Assembly (NCBI RefSeq): GCF_030272615.1
Contig: NC_081415.1
Span: forward strand, 264,895,925 to 264,959,924
Length of the DNA stretch: 64,000 bases
Reading direction: 5' to 3'
Source of the DNA: Cryptomeria japonica
Taxonomy: Eukaryota; Streptophyta; Pinopsida; Cupressales; Cupressaceae
The notes below the pieces were generated by a model. It searched no databases and was not told the origin of the DNA. It saw only the letters and a program-made list of their open reading frames with translations. Numbering within the stretch: the stretch's first letter is position 1; every line of letters starts with the position of its first letter. The position numbers and the translations under genes are program-made. Shown piece by piece: positions 21,170 to 31,500 of the stretch.

Positions 21170-21770
21170 GAAGCAGAGACCTGTCAATCCAAAGATTAAG
21201 ACTCTTATGGTACAAGAATTGAGAAAATTACTAGAGTTTAAGATTGTCTACCCCATCAAGCATAGTACATGGGTATCAAATTTGGTACTAGTCAGAAAGA
21301 AGAATGGGGATATTTGACTCTATGTGGACTTTCGTGACTTGAACCAAGCTTCTCTAAAATACCATTACCCTTTGCCACTAATGGAACAGTTATTGAGAAC
21401 CATGGTTGGGTCTGAGATGTTTTTGATGTTGGATGGATTCTTGGGTTATAACCAAGTGTTGGTAAAGCCAGAAGACTAACATAAGACCACTTTCACAACC
21501 AAATGGGGAACATTTTCTTACCAAAAAATGTCATTTGGAATGTTAAACACAGGTGCCACTTTTCAGAGGGCTATGGATCTAGATTTTAAGGAGTTGATAA
21601 ATAAAATCATCCTCATCTACTTGGATGACTTGACATTGTTTTCAAAGCATAAAGATCATTTCGATCATCTCTAGCTATTTTTCCAGAAGTGTTTGGAATT
21701 TGGCATTTCATTGAACCCAAAGAAATACATCTTTGGGGTCCCGCAAGGAAAATTATTGTGACACATAGTG
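21170..21770 (+). pseudogene. Gypsy reverse transcriptase (element D)
   Basis: Blocks in order: LRKLLEFKIVYPIKHSTWV, SNLVLVRKKNGDI, LYVDFRDLNQASLKYHYPLP, MFLMLDGFLGYNQVLV, TTFTTKWGTFSYQKMSFGM, NTGATFQRAMD and IILIYLDDLTLFSKHKDHF. The active-site YLDD is intact. Stops: TGA in DI.LYVDF, where related elements have Arg (CGA); TAA after PED, where they have Gln; and TAG near 21673. All three fit single C-to-T changes. Ty3/Gypsy assignment is secure from these blocks. Confidence 0.93.
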
Positions 21771-21959
21771 TCAAAATAAGGAGTCTCAATCGATCTAGAT
21801 CAAGTGAAGGCAATAAAAGATCTTCCTCTTCCCATCAACAAGAAGGGTGTTCAATCCTTCCTAGGCAAGGTCAACTTTGTTAGTCGTTTCATCTCAGACT
21901 TTGCTGGAATGGTGAGGCCTATCATGCTAATTCTTAAAAGGCACATACATTTTAAATGG

Positions 21960-22390
21960 ACTCCTAAATAAAAAGAGGTGTTTGAGAAAATCAAAGATGC
22001 CATCTCTTTTGCTCTAGTACTCTCAAACCCCAATATGTCTAGAGATTTCATAATGTATGTTTTCTCTAGAAATTATAGCATTGTCATAATGCTAAACTAG
22101 AAAGATGCAAACAAAAAGGGTGAGCATCCAATAGCCTTTCATTCCAAAACTCTAAAGCAGTATGAGGCTAAATACAAATTTGTTGAAAAGAAAGCATTGG
22201 CCATTGCTAAAGGCCTCAAAAAGTTCTTGCATTTCATTTCCTGCAATAAGACTACTGTGAATGTCACTCACCCTTCAGTCAGGGAATATATAATGAAGGG
22301 TGACATTACAGAGAAAAGGGCAAACTAGATTACCAAGATCTTAGAATATGACATTGATGTCAGGCCCACTAAGGTAATTTGTAGAAAAAG
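21960..22390 (+). pseudogene. Gypsy RNase H following the RT (element D)
   Basis: The frame has IMYVFSRNYSIVIMLN, GEHPIAFHSKTLKQYEAKY, VEKKALAIAKGLKKFLHFI and ILEYDIDVRPTKVI. This is the normal Gypsy RNase H: (Y)...S..A...L.Q, HPIAF.SK.L...E..Y, EKE.LA. The E of E.KY and of EKKALA are kept. Stops at 22099 (LN.KDAN) and 22327 (AN.ITKI) replace the expected Gln and Trp. Integrase follows at once, so there is no room for a further RNase H between them. Confidence 0.85.
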
Positions 22391-22439
22391 CCATTATGAA
22401 TATATAGCCCAAGAGTCTAGCCCTTAAGAAGCTGAGATT

Positions 22440-23737
22440 ATTGCAAAGGAAGTTGTGATGTTTGCCTCTAAGCGAACGGAAGCATGCTGGGTCAAGAACC
22501 GAAAACATTTCATGGAGACTAGAATCTTCCCAGATGACATCTCTCCTAAAAAGAAGAGACTCTATAGGATGTAGAATAGCGGCTTCCGCCTTGTTAAAGG
22601 AGTTCTTTTTAAAAGGAATTCGAGTGGGTCCTACTTTGTTGCGTAGACCAAGGCCAAGCTCGTAAGATCTTACATGAATTCTATCATGGGCTCTCAGGGG
22701 GCCATTATTTGGCCCAAACCACCATCATCAAGATTACCCGTGCTGGGTATTTTTGGCCCTTGATGTTTAAAGACACACATACTCTAGTAAGAGAATGCAA
22801 GGAGTGTCAATACTACAGGGGTAGGTGCAGAAAGGTAGCAATGCCACTTAGGCCAATAATGGTGGAAGAACCCTTTTCTCAATGGAGTCTGGATTTCATA
22901 GGGATGATTAATCCACCAAGCTTAGTCAGAAACAAGTGGATCCTTACTGCCACTGACTACTTCACCAGATAGTCTGAGGTTGTACCCCTAAGGAATTCAT
23001 CAGAAACTGAAATACTAGCATTTTTGGAGGAGCTATCATGTCAGTATGGTTTGCCAAAGACCATAATATCAAACAATGCACGAGCATTCACGGGCTCTTT
23101 TGTAACCCAATTTCCTCTCATCCAAGGTATATATCTGAAGACTTCCTTGAATTATTATCCTCAAGGAAATGGCCTAGCTGAATCTACCAATAAGAACCTC
23201 ATAAGACTCATTAAAAGAATGGGGTCTGAACACAAAAGGGGGAGGCATCACCACTTGAGAACTGCATTATAGGTGGACCAGATCACTCCTAAGAAAGTTT
23301 TAAAGAACTCTCCATACAAGTTGGTCTATGGCAAGGATGCCTCATTCCCCGTATCTTTGGAGATCCCCGCTTTGCAGCTCCTCAAGTCCATTGAGGTGGC
23401 TGAAAATGAGCCCATGGAAGTAAGGTTGGCAAAACTTATGGGGTTAGAAGAAGCAAGGGAAGCGGCATTTGAATCACTTCAAAATCACCAACAAACTGTC
23501 AAGAGGTGGTTTGATAACAAGAAGAGTTCTAACCCGGAACTCAAACAAGGTGATCTTGTTTTAAAATATAATTAGAGGGCGGCCAAGTCAGGTCAGCACG
23601 CCAAGTTTGATGGTTTATGGGAGGGACCCTTTTGCATCATGACTTGCAAGGGGTTTAATGCATTCAACCTTGAGAACATACAATGGGAGTCTCTTGAAAT
23701 TCCAATTTACAGGTTTCATCTTAAACCTTTCTATTAA
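22440..23737 (+). pseudogene. Gypsy integrase (element D)
   Basis: Zinc-binding part: SGGHYLAQTTIIKITRAGY with VRECKECQYYRGRC. Core: WSLDFIGMINPP, with the first Asp, TIISNNARAFTGSF, where the second Asp of the usual SDN is Asn, and YPQGNGLAESTNKNLIRLI with the Glu. C-terminal part: NSPYKLVYGKDASFPVSLEI, ELKQGDLVLKYN and KFDGLWEGPFCI, ending LKPFY with TAA at 23737. In-frame TAGs at FTR.SEVV, TAL.VDQ and KYN.RAA stand where the family has Trp. The frame is 430 codons long, a normal integrase length, and inactive through the lost Asp and the stops. Confidence 0.92.
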
Positions 23738-23968
23738 AGCTTAGTATTCCTAATGTAAATAATGTATTTTTAGTGTGCCTTATTTATTTAATTATGATTC
23801 TTCATGCATTGTAAGAAAAATAAGTAAATCATAAGATACGTCGTGAGAAAGAAAAAAGAGTCATTATATTATATATAACAGTATCTTTGTACAATGCATA
23901 ATAAAGGCTTGTAGCCTACAGACTTTAAGTAGGAGGGTGACAGATCTTTGTAGCAAGGTGGCAGTCTT
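23738..23968. other. Spacer between integrase and the antisense frame (element D)
   Basis: AT-rich, no coding signal in either direction apart from chance. It holds ATATTATATATAACAG near 23866, a possible promoter-like or low-complexity sequence. Confidence 0.4.
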
Positions 23969-24844
23969 TCAGTTGTCTTCTTCATCCTCATCCTCATCCA
24001 TGAGAAATTCTGAGTCATCATCTTCATCATCATCTTCTATCATCCACTCGTGATTGGAGTCACTGTCAGATTCCTAGGATATCAACACAAGCACCAGGTT
24101 TGGAAGAATATGAGTGTTAGGATCCATAGGAAGATGTAGTCTCAGAACTTGGTATACCATATTGTGTCGGTCGAAGTGGGCACTATTATATGGACTCTGA
24201 GGAGGAACTCTGCAGTGCGCTCTACGCGTAGGTGATGAGAGAACAATGACATAATATTTAAGCCTCCTATAAGCGGATACGAGGTCACCTCCTCTCCAAG
24301 GGTGATGAAGTGCTACAAGTTTTGAAGCCAATGGAAGACCTTTGAAAGGGATGAAGTATTCCAAGACATCCTTAAGGTTGCCCAGATACTCTAATGGGAA
24401 GAGTGTCTTAGTCAGCTCCATCGTCAGATAGTCGTTCATCCCAGTATCCAGCATTAAAGCCACAAAGTGAGATAAGATAGTTGTGTTGACACGATATCTA
24501 TCAACATCGTCATTGAAATCTTCCCCGAGCACCCATTTGATTGCAACATTGATCAACGGATTTTTTTGTCGTGTCATTCCTTGCAACCTCCACTCTGAAC
24601 TATTGCCAAGGAAAGATACTTGTGTTTTGTTGTTGGTAAGCCTAATGGGAGTATTCATAACTCAAGAAAATTTGTTGTTGAGCCAGCTTATGTGCAAAGG
24701 AATGTCTGAAAAGACATATTTATAGTTGATTTCCAGCTCTGAGTAATAAATAAAATTAAGAGCCAACGCCCTCGATCTTCGATGCGGTTGTCTTTTTTTA
24801 TTACTTGCACAAGTAAATGGAGTCGATCCTGAATGTTGTGTATG
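23969..24844 (-). pseudogene. Antisense ORF with acidic C-terminal tail (element D)
   Basis: On the minus strand an uninterrupted 194-codon frame (24658-24074, starting MNTPIRLTNNKTQVSFLGN) lies between integrase and the 3' ORF. It contains NVAIKWVLGEDFNDDVD, LDTGMNDYLTMELTKTLFP and WRGGDLVSAYRRLKYYVIV. One TAG at its end separates it from a further 34 codons in the same frame, strongly acidic (IEDDDEDDDSEFLMDED), closing with TGA at 23969. Upstream, beyond one TGA, the same frame stays open to 24844 with SNKKRQPHRRSRALALNF and VFSDIPLHISWLNNKFS. So a protein of roughly 230-290 residues is implied. Antisense ORFs at this place are known in some Tat-group elements; I recognise no domain. Confidence 0.62.
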
Positions 24845-25370
24845 TCATGTCCAGAGCCTCAAAAAGAAAAACAATGTACTCATACGCCACGCGTATTTTT
24901 ATGTATGTCATGCCTTAACCCAGTAGTTTGTAGGTCTATTTTCACTCGTGCGAGCTTCACTAGCTGTGTATTTTCTCTTTAATAAGGAAATTTGTTCGAA
25001 CAGGTAGATCATCTCTAGTGGATTGGAATAATGGCATAGTGGGATGATATCTTTTCAAAAGCACAAATGGTGGTGCTTCTTCCCATTCTAGCATTAATGT
25101 TGCATGGAAAATGAGGTGGCATACGTGCCAATAGATACCTATCATAAATGCCCCCTTTTCACGCACAAATCTAGGCATGTGATACATTTAAGGAAGAGAT
25201 TCAAAAGCGCATGTCATATTTTTGGTTTGCATTCCCAGTGCCAAAGCCTTTCAAAAGTGTCAGAAAAAGCTCGCCTACAAAAAATAGCGATGGAAGCAAA
25301 AACCTCAAATCCTTTCCAGGATGAAATGTCAGTGGATATATAAAGGAAAATTTCATACACGTCCAACGCC
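24845..25370. other. Region between the antisense frame and the 3' ORF (element D)
   Basis: No domain recognised on either strand. Minus-strand frames of 75 and 83 codons (24960-25187, 25214-25465) are open, but I cannot tell whether they belong to the antisense transcript or are chance. Confidence 0.35.
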
Positions 25371-28300
25371 ATGCCCCCTAAGCCAGAATATCCGAGAACC
25401 AAACCCAAATCAAGGATAGTCACCTGTGATTCCATGGTGGTGATTGATTCATTAGAAGAGGTCATTGAGCCCGAACTACACAGACATTCAAGAGCTCTCA
25501 GGGAGGCTGCGTGTGGAAGAATTCTAAATTAAATAAACGAGTCGTAGTCTATGGTGTTCAAATTTTGGAATTATGGCACTCCTCAATTTGTGGTCCCTAT
25601 GGTTCGACATTATCCAAAATTTGTGGTTGCATGCGCAAGCAAGTTCATGCCAGGCTCTCTTTCGACACATGTCTCCTCTTTACGGGTCATCATAACCCCA
25701 GAAGCTATTCGTGACATGTTGTGTTGTCCTAGAATTGGCATTACCGAGGTGTTTTATAAAGACTCTATGGAAGACTATTGGCACTCTAGATGGAACATTG
25801 CCCCATTTTGTCAAGCTAATCTGAACTGGAGTTCGGTGGTCGAGCCTCCAAAGCTCCCTATCCCCTATAGTGATTTAAGGCAAGATGATCTCAAAGATAT
25901 CACCTCTACCATTGCATTCTTGTGTGGTCATGACAATGACTGAGAGATCACCGCTCCTATGATGGGTTTCTTGTTCAAATATTGGAAGCAAAAGGAGTCA
26001 TTCTATTTTGACTTCTCTATGTTGATAGTTAGAGAAATGGTGAGGTAGTTGGTCGAATTTGAGCAATCACGATGGTTCAGGTTTGCCTCATTCCTAGTTC
26101 ATTTATTCGTACACCAAAATGTCATTTTCTTTAGTCAATTCATGCAATTGGCTACTCATGATGACTTAAGAAACATAATTTATGTGTCTATCTAGACCCC
26201 TATACTATTAGCCACCTATGATGTATACCAGTTTTCAGACTGTTTCCTGGCTCCCGTCCTTCATGATTTTGGTATCGTCTTTAAGGAGCCTCTTGCTCAT
26301 TTTTCTCAAATCCAAATAAATTAGATAAGTAATGAATGCCCCCAATGTAGTTGGTTCTTGGGTAAGGATTTCTCTTTTGTCTGAGTGCATGGCTTCTCTA
26401 AGGAGCCCTTCCACCTTCCTACCTACATTACTGAGAGAACCCTGGCTCTCGAGATGTTCTGGTAGCTGGTGGAGGTTGAAAAATCTATAGGGTCAGGAAA
26501 ACATGATACATACATTACTGAGGACCACAAAGTTATTGACCCCATCATTCTTGAGCAAAGAAGCATCACTGAGAGGATCTTGACCTCCAAGCTACTGCAA
26601 CTAGGCTTGGTAGCGTTTGATGATGTATGGAGCTATGACCTAGACAACTATTTGTCCAATAAACATAGGAAAAGTGCTATTAAACATGTGTCGCAAAGCT
26701 CATGGGAGGGATGCATCTACCTGCTGGTGAATGACCCAAGACTTTATGTGGGTCCTAGTGACTTTCCTATCATTGATTGCCCCCCACAGTTGGCTTTTTA
26801 CCCTATCTTTCAAAGGCACAATCCAACTAAGCCTATTCCTTGGAACATGTTGCAAGCCATGAAAATTATTTTTGGTCGAGGAAGAAGAGGGATGATTTCT
26901 AGATCTACTGCCAAGAAACTAATTAGCCTAGGGCTAATCTAAGCAATGCTCCTTTTGATGATCGTTTTGAAGCTAAATGGCAACAACACAACAAATTTGA
27001 AGAAGAGATAAGTGACGAGTCCCCATGTGATGACTCGTCCCCCAAGGAGGTTAAACCTCAGGAGGTAGAGGTTATAAATGTAAGAGAGTAAGGTACCGAA
27101 GTTGACATTTTAGTTCCTCTCATTAGCTCCTAATACACCAAGATATCAGCTAAAAAGAAGATACCTAATTCCCCTTCTAGGAAAAAACAATATTTGGGTT
27201 CAACAAAGAAGGGTTCGTCTTCTTGAGTCCCTGTGGTTTCTCCAGCCCCTCAGAAACTGGTGACTTCCACGGTTCAGGTACGCTCTACTCTTCCCTACCT
27301 CTCTGCTCAATCTGTGGTTTCCTTTGTGCCCCAAGTTGTATCTATGTCTGCTCAGTTCCCTACTGCTCTTACATTAGCCCCCGTCAGAATTCCTGTTGAG
27401 CCCCAATTTGTGTCATTACATGCCACTTCTTCGCTCCCTCCCCCTGATGTCGTATTTCCTAGAATGTTTTTTCCTGTAGATTTCTTCTACGGCCATTATT
27501 TCATGTAGGCTTGGTTTTAGAGAGTCCACTCCTCCCCCAAATGTCAATACAAAATCCGCTAATCTATCTTTTTCAGAAGCCTCACCCTTTGTACCGTTGT
27601 TCTCCCCAACCATGCTAGCACAGCCCATTCAAACCATTTTTGTACAGTCCTTTTCCTATTTCCCCTATGCCATCCCTCCTAGTGCAACATTTGCAAGTTA
27701 AGCTATTTTGGCCCTGGATACTTATTATGAGCAAGTTACTTACTCCAAATATGTGCGGAGTAGTTGGGTACACAAGAGAAAGGAGAAGGATGGTGCCAAG
27801 CCAGCCCGACCGCATGTGCAAACACATTTGAGCGAGGAAAATAATAGTCTCCTCTTTGCAATCATGTTCCCAAAGGTCAACAAGCTGGAGGCCCAAATGA
27901 GACCCAATGATAACACCTTACATGTTTTTGGGTTTAATCTCTCAAATTCTACGGTAATGGATAAAGTAGAAATGATGGAAGAAACTTCGAAGGTTGTGTC
28001 TTCGGATTTCATCAAGAAAAGTCATCACTTGGACAAGATGAAAGCATAGCTCATCCACCTCTTAGAATCTTTAGATAATCAGAAGGAGGACACAGCTCAA
28101 AGTGTTGAAATAAACCGCTTGTAGGGCTTTTTAACTCAAGCCAATTCTGAAAAAGGGAAGTAGCAATCCGCCCTAAACAACGTGAGTTCTCAATTGAAAG
28201 GGTAAGAGGTGACGAGGAATGTGGCACTGAAAGAGTTACGAGAGAATGGGAAAGAGATACAATAGTTGAAAGAACCTTCCAGAGATGCCACCCAGATTCA

Positions 28301-29366
28301 AGCTCAGTTGTGGGAAGAGGTCCGCCTAAAGGAAGAATACGCTCAGCAATTGAGCAAGGCATAGGTCACGCTTGTTGAGGAGAGAGAAAAGTTTGAAATA
28401 GAAGCACACAAGATGCAAAGTAACCTAGAATAGACTGAGAATAAATTCCAGGATAAAAAGGGATTGTTACAACAAGAGCAGGATCACGTAGCACAGCTTC
28501 AAGAAGCTTTTCACGATGGAGGTACCAAGATCCTTGCTTTGGAACATTAGGTGGCCCCTGAGCAGGACAGATGTAAAAATCTCCAAAATGAGATAAGAGC
28601 AAAGGACGATGAAATCGTGCACTTATCTCATCTTCCTCCCCCTCTGGAAGTTCCTTGGGATAACTCCCCAATCATGGAAGAATTATATGTTTCTCATTGG
28701 GAGAAGATTAAGCAGTATTGCCCGTCACTGCAACTCGTGTTGAGGTTCCTAGGTGAAGCACAATCTCTTTGTGTCAGAGTAGGCACTCTTATTGACAACA
28801 TTATGGTTTTTATTAGTCCTATGCTCCTCATGGCCCAGATTTTGATTCATCTATTGTATGCTAATTCAGATGAGGAATTAAGAGAAAAAGGAGTTGCAAA
28901 TCACAAACAATTGATTAGGAAGACCAACATTTTCATTAATCAGCACAGGGTGACCATGCAAGCATCAACAACACTTGAGTCCTTGAGGATTTTTGTTCCA
29001 TACATCAAGTGACATGTAGACAAGTTTGTGTTCTTGGGTCTGCCTTCACCTTTTCCCGCAGATGGCTCTGTGCTAGGGATTGAGCAAGTTATGAACCAAA
29101 CCAAGAAGTTGCAGCAAGATCAAACTTTCCTACAATACTTTAGCAGTCCTATTTCGATGGAGGAAATTGAGCAACTCTTGCATCCCCTGGCCCATCTCTA
29201 TGTGCTCCTGAAGATGGTCCATGATGAACAAGCGAGCTTGCCATTTGATGAAGTGATTTGTTTGGATCAGAATTATCAGAATCTAGAAGCTCAGGTGTTA
29301 CTCTTTGAGGATGATTGGTTTCCATTGCAGCAAGTCTTCGATCTGATTTTTCCTATTCAAGCATAA
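25371..29366 (+). pseudogene. Long 3' ORF with coiled coil in the env position (element D)
   Basis: ATG at 25371 (MPPKPEYPRTKPKSRIV) opens a frame of about 1,330 codons, broken by some 25 stops, mostly TAG, and frameshifts near 26940 and between 27508 and 27708. Part 1 (25551-26942) is globular: FWNYGTPQFVVPMVRHYP, LRVIITPEAIRDMLCCPRI and AFYPIFQRHNPTKPIPW; the ..I..EAI..LL..P pattern recalls a domain of plant transposon-associated proteins, without certainty. Part 2 (27000-27600) is Ser/Pro/Val-rich. Part 3 (28000-28650) is a coiled coil (VALKELRENGKEIQ, EEVRLKEEYAQQLSKA, QQEQDHVAQLQEAFHDG). Part 4 (28651-29366) is helical, ending VFDLIFPIQA. I see no signal peptide and no clear membrane anchor, so envelope function is not supported. 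A related remnant is J (59760-62096). Confidence 0.68.
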
Positions 29367-29440
29367 AGTCTGGTCTCCCAACTACCAATTTTGGGTCCTA
29401 ACATTCCGGAGGAAGAATTCCCCATTTAGTCGCCAAGAAA

Positions 29441-30524
29441 TGATAATATTCTTTTGAAGTGGTTTGTGTGCAGTATTTTGGTAAAGTTTCGGCCCCTTCC
29501 TTTAATTTTTTGCCTGCTCTCCTGATCACTTGTGCACATTCCAAGTGGTGTCTTGGCGGTGCTCTAAGCAGCTCTCTTTTCTCATCCAGTGTTGAGAGAA
29601 TGCAGAGTTGCCACCTGGCGTAGGTCTTTTCCTCGACGTATGTTTCCTAGCCCCACCATCCTCAGTATGCTGACAATGGAACTTGTTAGCTCTGTGTTGC
29701 ATGTTCTGGTTCCCTTTTTGCATTTGATTTTGAGTCTCCCTCGAGTTGTCGCGTGTCTTCTTTGATGGTTCATGAACCAAAATGTTGTTTGCACCACGAT
29801 TTTCTTATTTGGAAGGTGTAGGGGTCGCCATGGTGAAGTTGGAGTAACAACATTAAGAGTCATTTTTGCTTGCATGCATCTCTGTGAGTGCCACAAGGGG
29901 AGATTCCTGATCGGGAGTGGTTGCTAGAATTTTTCTAATGCTTTCTTGTTGTGTTTTGAAGGTCAAAGGCTATTTATAGGCCTTCTTTCTGCTTTTTTAG
30001 ACTTTGGCTCATTGAAGAAGCCTTTATGTCAATTAAATTTTTTGAAGGACAGACATATCAGATTGTGCCTATGGCCTTTAAGGTTGTTTTGTTTGAAGCT
30101 TAATAGACTAAACTATGTGCTATATTCGAATTCAGTAACTTCTATGATATATGTTGTGAGACTCTACAAATTAAACTATGTTTTAGGACTTGTTATCTAT
30201 TGGATGAATGGTGAATGTCTTATTATGTTGAATGAGTTTGGTTTAATTATCTTCTCAAATGGTGTTGAGCATGTAGGTTTTTGAATGACCCTTAAAACTA
30301 CATGTATCTGGGTTTTCTATGTTGCTAATATCCCAAAAATATTTTGGCATATCGCCTAAGTAGTGTATCTTTTTAATTTTTCTTCTCCCCCTTTTCTCCC
30401 CCAATCATATGAAGAGTTAGCTTCTCAAACCTGAAGGTTATTTAGTGAATCTCGTGCAAAAGGTCCCCCATCACTGAATTTCCCACAAGGTTGTTAGCGT
30501 TTAATGCAAAATTAGTAGTCAAAA
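29441..30524 (+). mobile_element. 3' LTR of Gypsy element D
   Basis: Starts TGATAATATTC and ends GTAGTCAAAA, where the 5' copy ends CAACA; the terminal CA has mutated to AA. GGTAG follows. The upstream purine run GGAGGAAGAA (29408-29417) may be part of the polypurine tract, but CCATTTAGTCGCC separates it from the LTR, so the tract is weak or mutated. Confidence 0.93.
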
Positions 30525-31500
30525 GGTAGGTAGTCATTAGGTACAATCACATTACCTATTATGGTAGGACTTGTGACTTTACCCATGCCTATTCATATCT
30601 TTCCTAATACTCATTTTCTAGGTAGACTATGGATTCATGGTATGCAAGCAATCCTTTCTACCCTTCATTGTATAATAAAATTAACTTACAATGACAAGTT
30701 TTACACACTAGAAGCTGATAAAGATTGGTATAGTTGTGTCCAAGTAGAAGTAGGATGTATATCTTTCCTCGGAACTATGATTCCTTCTACAACATCTTCA
30801 TGATAATTCTTTGTTAGAGAAAAATTGGAATCCATTAGATTTTACACCATCCTTTTCTAGAGAATATGAAGTGGACCCCAAGTTTAAAATTGAAGCCTCA
30901 AAGGAACCTCGTGTTTCATTTATAGAAGCTAATTCTAAATCAATTCCCACTTCTTATTCTAACATGTGTCTTGATGATGATTGGGGCTCTTTAGATTCAA
31001 CCCATATGGTCCAATTGAGTCTAAGAGTGAACCTTCTCATCTTAACATCTCAATAGTCAATAAGGATCTACATTCTTGAAAAAGGATTGATTCTTCTTCT
31101 ACTACTAATGTTAAATTTGATTTGGATAAATATTCTAGAGTTGGTTCTAAAATTCTTTCTAAACATGGATACTAAAGACATGGTTTAGAGTGTATGGAAC
31201 AAATTATTGATGCTCTTGTGAAACCTACATCATAATTTTCTAAAGAGGGTTTAGGATTCCAACCTCCTCCTATGTCTACAACCCCTCCTCCATTGAATAA
31301 TACATATGTGTCTTCTTCTTATGAAGAGAGAGGATTTCTTCTTGCTTAAAGCCAACTTGCTTACTCTTTCGTAATCTTAATCAAGGAAAAATGTTTTTTT
31401 GTGTGTATCATCAAATGCATGGTCATTCCACTAATGAGTTTCAAGCCTTAGAATGTAAAATAAAACTTATTAAATCTATTATTAATTAAATGAAAAGTGA
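30525..31500 (+). pseudogene. Gypsy protease C-terminal part and following region (element C)
   Basis: It resumes the protease interrupted at 16502: TITLPIMVGLVTLPMPIHIF, FLGRLWIHGMQAILSTLH and KLTYNDKFYTLEADKD. The usual plant Gypsy form is LGRPWIH...VPSTLH. Then come NWNPLDFTPSFSREYEVD, EPRVSFIEANSKSIPTSY and LDDDWGSLDSTHMVQLS, followed by fragments (GLGFQPPPMSTTPP, VYHQMHGHSTNEFQALE) that look like the gag-pol linker of such elements. Many stops. The RT and later domains of element C are absent. Confidence 0.72.

Larger units (their letters stand above)
16503..30524 (+). mobile_element. Full-length 14.0-kb Ty3/Gypsy element (element D) with exact GGTAG TSD
   Basis: LTRs of 1,108 and 1,084 bp flank an 11.8-kb interior. 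The 5 bp outside are GGTAG on both sides (16498-16502, 30525-30529). Order on +: primer site, gag, protease, extra RNase H, RT, RNase H, integrase; then an antisense frame and a long + frame before the 3' LTR. This resembles the Tat group of plant Gypsy elements, which also carry an extra RNase H and sometimes extra or antisense ORFs, but the placement of the extra RNase H looks different (see findings). Dozens of stops and several frameshifts make it non-autonomous today. It is nested in the protease of element C. Confidence 0.95.

Noticed and set aside
24074-24658. Antisense frame as a mere shadow of a + strand gene
   Set aside because: No + frame with family motifs runs through 23740-25370, and the minus frame is longer and has structured composition, so the shadow explanation does not fit.
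24960-25465. Two minus frames of 75 and 83 codons as upstream exons of the antisense gene
   Set aside because: They are open but lack motifs, and no convincing splice pair could be read; left as unassigned.
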